Under the pieces are notes generated by a model, which saw nothing but the letters and a program-made list of their open reading frames with translations, was not told the origin of the DNA and searched no databases. 11,928 bases of DNA from UMGS1851 sp900555605. GTDB lineage: Bacteria; Bacillota; Clostridia; UBA1212; UBA1255. The position numbers were made by a program, and so were the translations under genes. Shown here one piece after another: positions 1-8,249 of this stretch (its first letter is position 1; each line of letters starts with the position of its first letter). Location: positions 1 to 11,928 of the forward strand of contig CABROF010000080.1 of the NCBI GenBank assembly GCA_902472555.1, read 5' to 3'.

Positions 1-566
1 GCCGCAGAAATCTGCGCGGGAAAGCTTCCCCCGTTGGTATCGCACAGCACCACAAAATCCGCACCGGCATCGGCGGCTCTTTGTACGCTCTGTATCGCAT
101 ATGCCGGGTTTGTCCTGTATGCATCGAAAAAATGTTCCGCATCATAAATGACCTCTTTGCCGCGCTGTTTCAGATAAGAAACAGTATCCTCAATGATTTT
201 CAGGTTTTCCTCCAATGTAACGCGCAGAACATCCCGTACCTGTACATCCCATGATTTTCCAAAAACGCAGACCGCATCAGTTCCCGCATCGATCAGCGCG
301 GCAATCGCCGGGTCCTCCGCCGGATGAAGTCGGACCCGGCAGGTTGCACCGAATGCCGTCAGTTTTCCATGCTTTAGAGGCAATTTCCGCATAGCTCTGT
401 AAAATTCCGCATCCTTTGGATTGGACGCCGGAGATCCGCCTTCAATATAAGAAACGCCCAATTCATCAAGCAGCTGTGCAATCCGTATTTTATCCTTCAG
501 CGTAAAAGCCGTGCCCACACTTTGCATACCTTCCCGGAGCGTGGTATCATAGATCATCAGCCTCAT
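1..566 (-). CDS. cimA: (R)-citramalate synthase, N-terminal part (cut by window edge)
   Basis: Predicted to condense pyruvate with acetyl-CoA to (R)-citramalate, the first step of the threonine-independent route to 2-oxobutyrate and isoleucine. Only the first 188 residues are present, from a family of about 520-530. They begin the TIM-barrel of the isopropylmalate/citramalate/homocitrate synthase superfamily. The visible segments YIEGGSPASNPKD, VFGKSWDVQV, YDAEHFFDAY and VLCDTNGG match the long Geobacter-type citramalate synthase family, as I recall it, better than LeuA or NifV. The usual RDGxQ motif after YDTTL reads REGMQ, so the metal-ligand Asp is Glu12, as in homocitrate synthases. The ATG (566-564) overlaps the ilvN stop as ATGA, with a purine-rich GGGGCGG about 9 bases upstream, which implies translational coupling. 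A second ATG three codons on (557) is possible. The HxH metal motif and C-terminal regulatory domain lie outside the window. Confidence 0.88.
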   Translation of the reverse strand, partial: MRLMIYDTTLREGMQSVGTAFTLKDKIRIAQLLDELGVSYIEGGSPASNPKDAEFYRAMRKLPLKHGKLTAFGATCRVRLHPAEDPAIAALIDAGTDAVCVFGKSWDVQVRDVLRVTLEENLKIIEDTVSYLKQRGKEVIYDAEHFFDAYRTNPAYAIQSVQRAADAGADFVVLCDTNGGSFPAQISA

Positions 567-1048
567 ATCGTACTGCCGCCCCGATCCAATGCTACCATCC
601 CCGTACGAGCCAGCTCCAAAATACCAAAGGTACTGATCATATCAAGCAGCGCATTGGTTTTATCGCCCTCACCGGTTAGCTCCATCGTAATTGTCTCAGG
701 CGAAACGTCAATAATACGCGCACGGAAAATGTTTGCAATCTGTATAATCTCCGTACGCGTTTCTGAGGCAGCCCGGACCTTGATCAGCACTAATTCCCGC
801 ATAACCATAGCATGGTCCTCAAGTACCTTCACCTTATGGACGCACAGCAGCTTTTTCAGCTGATGCACGATTTGATCCAAGATATGCTCGTCACATTGGA
901 CAATAATTGTGATTCTGGAATACCGCAGGTCCTCTGTCGTACCGACTGCCAAGCTGTCGATATTATACCCCCTGCGGCTGAATAAGTTTGTAACTCTTGC
1001 CAGTACGCCTGCCTGGTTGTCCACCACAACAGAAATGGTCTTTGTCAT
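563..1048 (-). CDS. ilvN: Acetolactate synthase regulatory (small) subunit
   Basis: Predicted regulatory subunit of acetohydroxyacid synthase: it binds the IlvB catalytic subunit, stimulates it and confers valine feedback inhibition in the cytoplasm. The 161-residue product is normal for the family. Residues 1-75 form an ACT domain with the hallmarks DNQAGVLARV and LFSRRGYNIDSL. The Asn and Gly of DNQAG, which line the valine site in characterised IlvN/IlvH proteins, are conserved, so valine control is likely. The C-terminal half (VMRELVLIKV, then IDVSPETITMELTG) matches the small-subunit C-terminal domain. I chose the ATG at 1048 because GGAGG lies 7 bases upstream and the family starts at MxKTISVxV; the frame stays open further upstream but without a site. 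The start overlaps the ilvB stop (ATGA) and the stop overlaps the cimA start (ATGA), so the three genes are probably translationally coupled. Confidence 0.96.
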   Translation of the reverse strand: MTKTISVVVDNQAGVLARVTNLFSRRGYNIDSLAVGTTEDLRYSRITIIVQCDEHILDQIVHQLKKLLCVHKVKVLEDHAMVMRELVLIKVRAASETRTEIIQIANIFRARIIDVSPETITMELTGEGDKTNALLDMISTFGILELARTGMVALDRGGSTI

Positions 1049-2679
1049 AAGGTTCCTCCAATCCGGCAATCCAAAAGCATCGCCTTTCGATTGATACACG
1101 CAAGCGCTGCGTACCGTTCAAACGCTTCCAGCGTTCTTACCACATGGCTTTCCACGTGGTACCCCCTTCCAATCGTCACATAGCTGGGCGGTGACCGCAG
1201 CTCCGACTCTGCATATCGTCTGCCGTACATCCTTTTTTGAATCTGTTTCACCATTCCCAATGCACCGTTATTCATCAGTACGATCAGAATCGGCAGCTTC
1301 ATGCGGTGTAAGGTTGACAATTCTATGCAATTCATTGAAAAGCTCCCATCTCCAGTAACCAACACCACCGGCGCTTCCGGATGCGCAAGCTGCACGCCCA
1401 CCGCTGCGCCGAGACCAAATCCCATGGTACCGAGCCCCCCGCTGGTTATCAAATGGCCTGGTCGTGAGAACGGATAATAATTGGCCGTCCAGATCTGATG
1501 CAGTCCCACATCTGTCACGATATAAGCCTCCGCACCTACAATCTTTCTAAGCGCAGGAAAGATCCGATTCGGAGACAGCATAACAGCGGTTCTGTCCTCT
1601 GTTTTCTGTGCCGAAGGTCTCTTTTTTATCGGAGACCAGCCCTCCGCGCGGCGCGAATCTGATAGCAGCCCCAGCAGCTGTGTCAGCGCCTCTTTCGCAT
1701 CTCCTACTAAAAAATAGTCAGAAGGGATAATTTTATTGATTTCCGCACGGTCCCGATCAATATGGATTACACGCGGACGCGGACCGCTTTCCCAATGGTG
1801 CTGTCCCATAATCCGATTGCTGAAGCGCGTTCCGACTGCCAGCAAAACATCACAAGCCTCCATTGCTTCCCTGGCCTCCGGATTTCCGTATAAACCGGAA
1901 TTGCCAATAAATAGAGGATGTTCGTTTGGTATTTCGCCCATTGCCATCAATGTGCAGCTCACAGGTGCACACAGCGTTTCCGCAAATCTGCATAATATAT
2001 CGGAAGCCTCGGAGGATCTGACTCCGCCTCCCACAAGAATAAAGGGACGTTTTGCACGGTTCAGCAGATCTGCGATCAAGGAAATTTCCGTTGGCTGCAT
2101 AGTTTTGCCGTCAAATGCCTGAACCGGGATCTGCGGCGGCGCAAACGCAGCAGATACGGCGTCGGGAAGAGCGGGAATCGTTTCCTGGAGAATATCTTTT
2201 GGAATGTCTACCAGAACAGGCCCTTTGCGTCCGCTGTCTGCCACGGCAAATGCCTGTCTGATAATCCGCGGCAGTTCCGAGACAGATTGAACCATCCAAT
2301 TATGCTTTGTAATCGGAAGCGTAATTCCGGTGGTATCCACCTCCTGAAAGCTGTCTGTTCCGATCAGCGAAAGTTCCACGTTTCCGGTAATAAAAACAAC
2401 CGGAACCGAGTCCATAAATGCATTTGCAATGCCAGTCACCAAATTCGTAGCCCCCGGCCCCGAGGTGGCAATGCAAACGCCGGCCTTTCCGGAGGCCCGT
2501 GCATAGCCGTCCGCCGCATGGGCAGCCCCCTGCTCGTGGGCAGTCCTGACGTGCCGTATGACGTCACGGCGTTTATAAAGCGCATCATACAGCGGCAGAA
2601 CGGTTCCCCCCGGATAACCGAATACGGTATCGACCCCTTGTTCAATGAATATTTCTACAATTGCCTGCGCGCCTGTCAT
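1045..2679 (-). CDS. ilvB: Acetolactate synthase catalytic (large) subunit, divergent
   Basis: ThDP/FAD-dependent enzyme that decarboxylates pyruvate and joins the product to pyruvate (valine/leucine) or 2-oxobutyrate (isoleucine). In the 544-residue form, Glu49 (AHEQGAAHAADGYAR) is the ThDP-activating Glu. SGPGATN, the FAD domain around ILVGGGV (216-222), SGGLGTMGFG (413-422) and the ThDP/Mg motif GDGSFSMN with the following NN (443-471) are all present. Three features are odd. The substrate-pocket Trp of the usual GMVRQWQ is Ile480. The usual GMxGxHG segment reads GNSGLYG. The protein stops just after LLDCRI, without the usual C-terminal tail of some 20-30 residues (VLPMxPPG type). I chose the ATG at 2679 because GGGAGG lies at good spacing; the in-frame ATG at 2685 abuts that site. 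The start is 15 bases after the LtaS-like gene and the stop overlaps ilvN. An acetolactate synthase role is very likely; substrate preference is uncertain. Confidence 0.93.
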   Translation of the reverse strand: MTGAQAIVEIFIEQGVDTVFGYPGGTVLPLYDALYKRRDVIRHVRTAHEQGAAHAADGYARASGKAGVCIATSGPGATNLVTGIANAFMDSVPVVFITGNVELSLIGTDSFQEVDTTGITLPITKHNWMVQSVSELPRIIRQAFAVADSGRKGPVLVDIPKDILQETIPALPDAVSAAFAPPQIPVQAFDGKTMQPTEISLIADLLNRAKRPFILVGGGVRSSEASDILCRFAETLCAPVSCTLMAMGEIPNEHPLFIGNSGLYGNPEAREAMEACDVLLAVGTRFSNRIMGQHHWESGPRPRVIHIDRDRAEINKIIPSDYFLVGDAKEALTQLLGLLSDSRRAEGWSPIKKRPSAQKTEDRTAVMLSPNRIFPALRKIVGAEAYIVTDVGLHQIWTANYYPFSRPGHLITSGGLGTMGFGLGAAVGVQLAHPEAPVVLVTGDGSFSMNCIELSTLHRMKLPILIVLMNNGALGMVKQIQKRMYGRRYAESELRSPPSYVTIGRGYHVESHVVRTLEAFERYAALACINRKAMLLDCRIGGTL

Positions 2680-2694
2680 GCACATACCTCCCTA

Positions 2695-5235
2695 TCAGCC
2701 GTATGAATACGTAAATTTAGCGCTTTCCTTTAAAGTCGTCCCGTATTTTGCGCCCTTGATGCGCACCGTAATTTCATCGCTGCTGGTAAAGGTTTCGTCA
2801 TACCCTCTCAGATAGATCCGGTTCGGGCTTTCATATTCCAGTTTCATTTCCGTCCCGTTGACACAAAGATAAGTGTCATCCGTAAAGCCTGACCCATAAA
2901 TTACATAAGTTCCGGGATCTTCCTCATCCGGAACAATGGCCGTAATAGCGAAGGGAGATAAGCCCAGCGTATAATCCGGATTGGTAAAATTAGCGGTTTT
3001 CGCTTCATTATAGATTTTATAATATTGTATTGTCTTAAAATTTTCTTCATAATCCGCTCTGTCTGAATACACGGAATGAAAACGATTCATAAAAGACCCC
3101 TTCAGTCCTAATATATTGCACAGATAAGTGGATAGCTGATGCAGCTCTATGCGGACCGGTTCCTTCTTTTCTTCAATGCCGATATTATTCCAGGTAAAAA
3201 ACTGCGTTGTGAATTTCTCTTCATCACTCAGTTCATCAATGCTTGCAAACAAATTCGGCAGGTGATCCGAATAAAACAGCACATAAGTCGGTTCTCCCCG
3301 TGCCTCCAGATATGCAATCAACGTCTGGATTGTCCGGTCAAACTCCATCATTTGACTTACGTAATATGCAATCCGTCCTTTGAAGGCCGCATCATATCCA
3401 TTTCCGGCTGTGATCTTCATCGGATAGTCCGCTTCATCCTGTATGGGCTCATAGGAACCGTGCAGCTGTACCGTAACCGTATAAATAAAATGATTTTGTT
3501 CCTTACCCGCATCCAGTACCTGACCGATCTGATTCACCAGAATCTCATCGCCTGCCCAGATATCATCGCCCCGCTTTCTGACGCCGGACATGAATTCATA
3601 GGAAATAAAGCGATGAAAGCCTAACTGCTCATAAACCTGATACCGGTTAAAAAATTCACCCTCATAATTATGAATGGCAGTCGTCTCAAAGCCTTCCTTG
3701 GAAAGATATCTGGCAAAACTGTCCATCGCATTTTTATCAAGGTACTGGACATAGGGACTGTAGCCAAAGGGCAGATAGTTCATATTCAGTCCGGTCAGAA
3801 ATTCAAATTCGCTTTTTACCGTCTGGCCGCCGAATACAGGAACATCCACGGTTCCGGAAGTATTCTGCTCCATCAGGCTTCGTATAAAAGGCATCGGGTC
3901 TTTTTCATAAGTAACGTTGGGAAACAGGTACGGGTCGGCAAAAGATTCCATTTGAATCACAATGATATTTTTTACTTCAGGATAGGCTCCATTCGGCGCC
4001 TGGTACTCTTTTTCCACCGTATCCAGAATGTTCTGTACGAGGATATCAGAATACCCCTCCGGCTCCTCTACAACGGAGCGGAAGGCATAGGTCATGAAAG
4101 AAAACGGAAATCCCTTTTCTCTATATGCTACCTTTGCGGACCTGCGGTCCAGTTCCGCAAAGGAAAGCCGGGATACCCCATTCATAAAAAGCAATATCAG
4201 AATCAGATACACCACCGACGATAAAAGCATAGAAAGATGAAATGATCTGGCCTTTTCCTTTTTTGCCAGCCAGACCACGACTGCAATCACCCCTGCCACA
4301 AGCAGAATGATAAAGATAAAATCCCAAATACTCAGAAAGTTTTTTGCAGCTGTAATCGCTTCGGCGACAGAAAAAATATCCAGCAGCAGAACCGGTTCGT
4401 AAACATTGAGACACTTCAGATAGCTTGCATAAGCCAATACGATCCAAACCAGCCCATATATACAAAAGGCAAATTTTACTTTCCTGCACCATATCAGAAA
4501 AAAACCGATGGCAGTAACATATAAAAAATTACACGCCAGAACATCCGGCTGTGCGATCAATGATTTGATGGGCGCGGTAATATCCATGGTCTGTGCAAAC
4601 TCTATCAGAAAGCACAATAAAACAAAGACATAGATCCAGACCGTCAGATGCCTGTAAAAGGACTGATACTTTGTTTCATACGGCCGTGCACGTTCATACA
4701 GAAACAGCACAGAAGCAGCCAGGAGTGCGATAATCAGATACGGTACGCCCCATATAATATTATTATAGGACGCCGCGATCCACATAAACCAGAGTCCGGC
4801 CAGAACGGAGGTCGCGGTCTTTCTGTAACGGCACCAAGACACCGGACAGGTAACAATAACCAAAGTAGCAATTCTGGGCAGCAGCTTGAATAAAACCTGC
4901 GGGAATTCACGCAGGCCGAAACCGGTCACCGCATCACTGACAAACAGGGACAACAAAGCAAGAAAAACGTAGACAGCGGACCATCTCCATACGTTCCTTC
5001 CGTTTTCTTTCAGAAAGAATACGCATTCTTCCGCGGCGCGATCCCAGGCCCGCACAAATCGGACCCTCCATTTCAGTTTATCTTTCTTTTGCTTTTTCTC
5101 GTTCGGGATATTCTCCGTCAAAGCTTTGGCGCAGCAATCCGCCGGAGCTTCATCGCTGCGATTGGCCGCGGCCGCTCCCTCAGCGATGCGGTCTGTCACC
5201 TTTTCGTCCAAATCGGTACGTTTACGAAAGCGCAT
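2695..5235 (-). CDS. LtaS-family membrane sulfatase (glycerol-phosphate polymer synthase) with C-terminal IPT/TIG-like domain
   Basis: Likely a membrane enzyme of the alkaline-phosphatase/sulfatase superfamily that transfers glycerol-phosphate-type groups to a cell-surface polymer (lipoteichoic-acid synthase or relative). Residue numbers follow an 846-residue product. Residues 1-80 are charged and cytoplasmic. About eight or nine hydrophobic segments follow (roughly 85-355), more than the five of classical LtaS. The extracellular catalytic domain starts at IIVIQMESF, with predicted metal ligand Glu430, nucleophile Thr472 in GGQTVKSEFE, His592 in TVQLHGSYEP, and Asp657-His658 in YSDHLPN. Residues about 762-844 resemble an IPT/TIG immunoglobulin-like fold (ITAIVPDE, YVIYGSGF, LCVNGTEM). 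I chose ATG 5235 because AGGAAG lies about 7-8 bases upstream; the in-frame ATG at 5253 has no site. The gene lies 39 bases after the cyclophilin gene and 15 before ilvB. The polymer made cannot be told from sequence. Confidence 0.88.
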   Translation of the reverse strand: MRFRKRTDLDEKVTDRIAEGAAAANRSDEAPADCCAKALTENIPNEKKQKKDKLKWRVRFVRAWDRAAEECVFFLKENGRNVWRWSAVYVFLALLSLFVSDAVTGFGLREFPQVLFKLLPRIATLVIVTCPVSWCRYRKTATSVLAGLWFMWIAASYNNIIWGVPYLIIALLAASVLFLYERARPYETKYQSFYRHLTVWIYVFVLLCFLIEFAQTMDITAPIKSLIAQPDVLACNFLYVTAIGFFLIWCRKVKFAFCIYGLVWIVLAYASYLKCLNVYEPVLLLDIFSVAEAITAAKNFLSIWDFIFIILLVAGVIAVVVWLAKKEKARSFHLSMLLSSVVYLILILLFMNGVSRLSFAELDRRSAKVAYREKGFPFSFMTYAFRSVVEEPEGYSDILVQNILDTVEKEYQAPNGAYPEVKNIIVIQMESFADPYLFPNVTYEKDPMPFIRSLMEQNTSGTVDVPVFGGQTVKSEFEFLTGLNMNYLPFGYSPYVQYLDKNAMDSFARYLSKEGFETTAIHNYEGEFFNRYQVYEQLGFHRFISYEFMSGVRKRGDDIWAGDEILVNQIGQVLDAGKEQNHFIYTVTVQLHGSYEPIQDEADYPMKITAGNGYDAAFKGRIAYYVSQMMEFDRTIQTLIAYLEARGEPTYVLFYSDHLPNLFASIDELSDEEKFTTQFFTWNNIGIEEKKEPVRIELHQLSTYLCNILGLKGSFMNRFHSVYSDRADYEENFKTIQYYKIYNEAKTANFTNPDYTLGLSPFAITAIVPDEEDPGTYVIYGSGFTDDTYLCVNGTEMKLEYESPNRIYLRGYDETFTSSDEITVRIKGAKYGTTLKESAKFTYSYG

Positions 5236-5274
5236 GTTCAGACTTCCTTTCATATCACGGCTTATCTTCTGTAA

Positions 5275-5922
5275 TTATCGTTCCGCTTTTACCTTTTCGA
5301 CATGGGAATAATCCCCGCCCTTTGTATCAATCGTAATTGTTTTAATCACAACGTCCTCTAAGGGCTTGTCATTTTCATCTACTCCGACCTTTGCAATTTC
5401 CCGCACGACCTCCATTCCGGAAGTAACTTTGCCGAAAGCAGCGTATTTTCGGTCCAGACTGGAGGAAGCATCTGCTACAGTAATAAAGAACTGCGATCCT
5501 GCCGTGTTATAATATGGCGCATCATTATACGGATTTCCTTGTCTTGCCATGGAAATCACGCCGGCTTTATGCGTAATATCATTTTCAACGCCATTTGCGC
5601 TGAATTCTCCCTTGATATTGTATCCGGGGCCGCCGGATCCGTTGCCCTCCGGGTCTCCTCCCTGGATCACAAATCCGTCTACCACCCGGTGAAACGTTAA
5701 GTTATCATAAAATCCCGCCTGCGCCAATGTGATAAAATTATTTACAGTATTCGGTGCAACATCTTTATACAGCTCCACTGTAATTTCGCCGTATCCCTCC
5801 ACAATAATTGTTGCCACAGGATTCGGCAGCCCTGCGTTGGGATCTTTTGAACATCCGGAAGCAAAAACAGTAAGCACCAGAACCGCCGCAAGCGCCGATA
5901 CAGCCAGAAATCGTTTATTCAT
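5275..5922 (-). CDS. Cyclophilin-type peptidyl-prolyl cis-trans isomerase, lipoprotein
   Basis: Predicted to speed cis-trans isomerisation of prolyl bonds in exported proteins on the outer face of the membrane. The N-terminus is a lipoprotein signal: MNKR, then a hydrophobic stretch to ASGC, with the lipidated Cys at residue 24. The cyclophilin domain fills about residues 34-200. It has the catalytic segment FHRVVDGFVIQGGDP (Arg79, Phe84, Gln87), GSQFFI and AAFGKV. The position of the cyclosporin-contacting Trp (WLDGKH in human cyclophilin A) reads SLDRKY, so weak cyclosporin binding is expected, as in many bacterial members. I chose the ATG at 5922 because GGAAGG lies about 11 bases upstream and the next residues are a good signal peptide; an in-frame TTG at 5931 is too close to that site. 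The gene lies between the hydratase (44-base gap) and the LtaS-like gene (39-base gap). A link to folding the latter's extracellular part is only a guess. Confidence 0.93.
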   Translation of the reverse strand: MNKRFLAVSALAAVLVLTVFASGCSKDPNAGLPNPVATIIVEGYGEITVELYKDVAPNTVNNFITLAQAGFYDNLTFHRVVDGFVIQGGDPEGNGSGGPGYNIKGEFSANGVENDITHKAGVISMARQGNPYNDAPYYNTAGSQFFITVADASSSLDRKYAAFGKVTSGMEVVREIAKVGVDENDKPLEDVVIKTITIDTKGGDYSHVEKVKAER

Positions 5923-5966
5923 ACTCGTCAAATCCTTCCATCCGCGGAAAAAGCATGATCCGCATA

Positions 5967-8249
5967 TTATTCGTTATAATAATTAATCAGACTGCCGGCC
6001 AAAATAATTTTTCTTTCATCCGGAGACAAATCGGAAAGCGTAAGCGCGGCCTCAGAAACAGTCCCGTCTATCCGGTAGATGCTGACCGGAATCTCTTCTT
6101 CTGCTTGTTCCACGGCGCTGCGAATTCCTTTGATAAAAACGCGGTCGCCCACCGAAAGCCGCAGCCCGCTGAAATCAGCCGCAGTCAGCGGCAGCATCCC
6201 CCAGTTGATCAAATTGCTGCGATAGCGCTTTGTCGCATATGCAGAAGCAATATTTGCCCATCCGCCCAATACCTTTTGACAGGAGGCGGCTTGCTCCCGC
6301 GCAGATCCGTCACCCGGCTTTACAGCGGCTACCACACTGCCGATACCGGTAGTATACGCGAGTGCCTCCGGTGTGCCGATGCCGCGGTACATTGCTTCAA
6401 ACGACTGCGTTTCCTCCGGCAGATCAACAAACCTGCGCCGGGCCAGCTCGGCCTGCTGAATCCGCTTTGCCCGTTCCACATATCCCGGATCCTTCCGCGA
6501 AAGCGTAAATTCCGCCAGTCGCAGCGGATTTGAACGATAAGAAGAGGTTTCCCCGCTTGGAATCAATTCATCCGTCGTGGTAACCGGATCATGGATTACA
6601 CTGGCAACCTCCAGCAAAAGATTGTCAGTCAGCGCAGGCATCTCCGGCCAATCCGCAATATTCGGGCCAAATTTCAGTTCCCGTTCCGGCAGCGCTTTCC
6701 CGAAGCCGAAATACAGGCGGTTATCATATACCGAACGGTCAAAATGATACGGCACCGCCTGCTCCGGCAGACCGATCTCCGTAGCAGGCGTAAGAACACC
6801 GCCGTGCAGTGCTGTAGCGGCAATGGATCGCGCATCCATAAGCGCCACCCAGGAAACCTGGCCGTCCGAGGGCTTGGAGCCTTCCCGATTCGGAAAATTC
6901 CGGGTTGTATGACGGATACTGAACCCATTATTGCACGGAACATCTCCGGCGCCGAAGCACGGCCCGCAGAAAGCGGAACGAATCGTCGCGCCGCTTCTGA
7001 GCAGATCCGCAATCATCTGATTTTCCGTCAGGGCTAAAAAGATCGGCTGGCTGGCCGGATATACACTCAGCGAAAAAGCGCCGGCCCCGATAGAATGTCC
7101 TTTCAGAAGCTCCGCGGCCCGGCAGATGTTTTCAAAGGTTCCGCCCGAGCAGCCCGCGATTACGCCCTGGTCTACAAAAACCTTTCCATCACGGCATTTA
7201 TCCGCAAGACAATATTCCTTTACCTTATTTCCATATTGTTCCATTCCGCGCTTTTCTGTTTCATGCAAAATGTCTTCGGCATTGGCAATAAACGTTTTCA
7301 CCGTGTAGGTATTGCTTGGATGGAACGGAAGGGCGATCATACTCTCAACAGCGGAAAGATCAACTAAGATGCAGCCGTCATAATAGGCGGCGGAATCCGG
7401 CGCAAGCTGCGCATAATCCGCCTCTCTGCCATGCGTCCTGTAATAATCCCGGACTTTCTCATCCGTGTGCCAAACCGAGGTCCAGCATGTGGTTTCCGTC
7501 GTCATAACATCAATCCCGTTACGATAATCCACAGAAAGGCCGCAAACGCCGGGGCCTGTAAATTCCATCACTTTATTTTTCACAAATCCGTTTTTAAAAA
7601 CCGCGCCTATAATCGCCAGCGCCACATCCTGCGGTCCCACACCAGGCTTCGGCGTGCCGGTAAGATAAACACAGACCACTTCCGGATAGTTGATCTCATA
7701 CGGCCTGTTCAGCAGCTGCTTAACCAATTCCGGCCCGCCTTCCCCCACTGCCATTGTTCCCAGAGCGCCGTACCGGGTATGACTGTCCGATCCGATAATC
7801 ATTTTACCGCAGCCTGCCATCATTTCACGCATATATTGATGAATGACAGCCTGATGCGCAGGCACATAGATTCCGCCGTATTTTACAGCAGCAGACAAGC
7901 CGAAAACGTGGTCATCCTCATTAATCGTTCCGCCCACTGCACATAGGCTGTTATGACAGTTGGTCAACACATACGGAACCGGAAATTCTTTCAATCCGCT
8001 GGCTCGTGCGGTCTGTACAATTCCGACATATGTAATATCATGAGAGGCAAGGGCATCAAATTTCAGCTTCAGCTTCTCTCCTTTTCTGCAGGCGCCTTCC
8101 GTGGTATGGCGCCGCAGGATTTTTGCCGCAATCGTGCCGTAGCGAGCCTGCTCTTTCTCGGTCTCCGGCAAGGCCGCGGCACGCGGATCCTGCTCTGATA
8201 CAAGTTCTCCGTTCATTAAATAAACGCCGTTTTGGATCAATTCAATCAT
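5967..8249 (-). CDS. Aconitase-superfamily hydratase (YbhJ-like)
   Basis: A 760-residue [4Fe-4S] hydro-lyase of the aconitase superfamily, likely acting on a di- or tricarboxylic hydroxy-acid; the substrate is unknown. The three cluster cysteines are Cys367 (IAGCSGG), Cys428 and Cys431 (FCGPCFG). Other conserved features are GSDSHTRYGALG (153-164), VIHQ (135-138), RNFPNREGS (450-458), GSAREQAA (648-655), where Ser649 and Arg651 match the catalytic Ser and substrate-binding Arg of mitochondrial aconitase, and YRSNLINWGMLPL in the swivelling domain. The Asp-His pair of classical aconitase appears as Cys98-His99 (TNCHNS). Length and pattern fit the poorly characterised YbhJ-type hydratases better than AcnA, AcnB or LeuC; this rests on memory of the family. 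The ATG has GGAGG 10 bases upstream and overlaps the permease gene by 8 bases, implying translational coupling. It is not split like LeuCD, so a direct role in the isoleucine pathway is unproven. Confidence 0.87.
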   Translation of the reverse strand: MIELIQNGVYLMNGELVSEQDPRAAALPETEKEQARYGTIAAKILRRHTTEGACRKGEKLKLKFDALASHDITYVGIVQTARASGLKEFPVPYVLTNCHNSLCAVGGTINEDDHVFGLSAAVKYGGIYVPAHQAVIHQYMREMMAGCGKMIIGSDSHTRYGALGTMAVGEGGPELVKQLLNRPYEINYPEVVCVYLTGTPKPGVGPQDVALAIIGAVFKNGFVKNKVMEFTGPGVCGLSVDYRNGIDVMTTETTCWTSVWHTDEKVRDYYRTHGREADYAQLAPDSAAYYDGCILVDLSAVESMIALPFHPSNTYTVKTFIANAEDILHETEKRGMEQYGNKVKEYCLADKCRDGKVFVDQGVIAGCSGGTFENICRAAELLKGHSIGAGAFSLSVYPASQPIFLALTENQMIADLLRSGATIRSAFCGPCFGAGDVPCNNGFSIRHTTRNFPNREGSKPSDGQVSWVALMDARSIAATALHGGVLTPATEIGLPEQAVPYHFDRSVYDNRLYFGFGKALPERELKFGPNIADWPEMPALTDNLLLEVASVIHDPVTTTDELIPSGETSSYRSNPLRLAEFTLSRKDPGYVERAKRIQQAELARRRFVDLPEETQSFEAMYRGIGTPEALAYTTGIGSVVAAVKPGDGSAREQAASCQKVLGGWANIASAYATKRYRSNLINWGMLPLTAADFSGLRLSVGDRVFIKGIRSAVEQAEEEIPVSIYRIDGTVSEAALTLSDLSPDERKIILAGSLINYYNE
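5973..6002 (-). promoter_or_regulatory. Possible internal promoter before the cyclophilin gene
   Basis: On the minus strand TTGGCC (6002-5997) is followed after 18 bases by TATAAC (5978-5973), a partial sigma-A-like match. It overlaps the last codons of the hydratase gene and would start RNA about 40-45 bases before the cyclophilin ATG. The A/T-rich 3' end of the hydratase gene could give this by chance. Confidence 0.3.

Noticed and set aside
1..566. 2-isopropylmalate or homocitrate synthase instead of citramalate synthase
   Set aside because: YIEGGSPASNPKD, FGKSWD and YDAEHFFDAY fit the long citramalate synthase family best, and adjacency to ilvBN agrees. The REG motif alone is not enough to call homocitrate synthase.
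1045..1075. Frameshift as the cause of the short IlvB C-terminus
   Set aside because: Neither other frame past LLDCRI gives a VLPMxPPG-like tail, and the stop forms a clean ATGA overlap with a well-placed ilvN start, so the shortening looks real.
1736..2122. Open plus-strand frame opposite ilvB
   Set aside because: It lies wholly within a clear coding gene, has no ribosome binding site or recognisable motif, and reads as a composition shadow. The same holds for the long plus-strand frames at 3139-3624, 3670-4224, 5955-6533 and 7431-7946.
5923..5966. Terminator between the hydratase and cyclophilin genes
   Set aside because: Only a 5-base GCGGA/TCCGC stem with a 10-base loop is present, and no U-run follows it.
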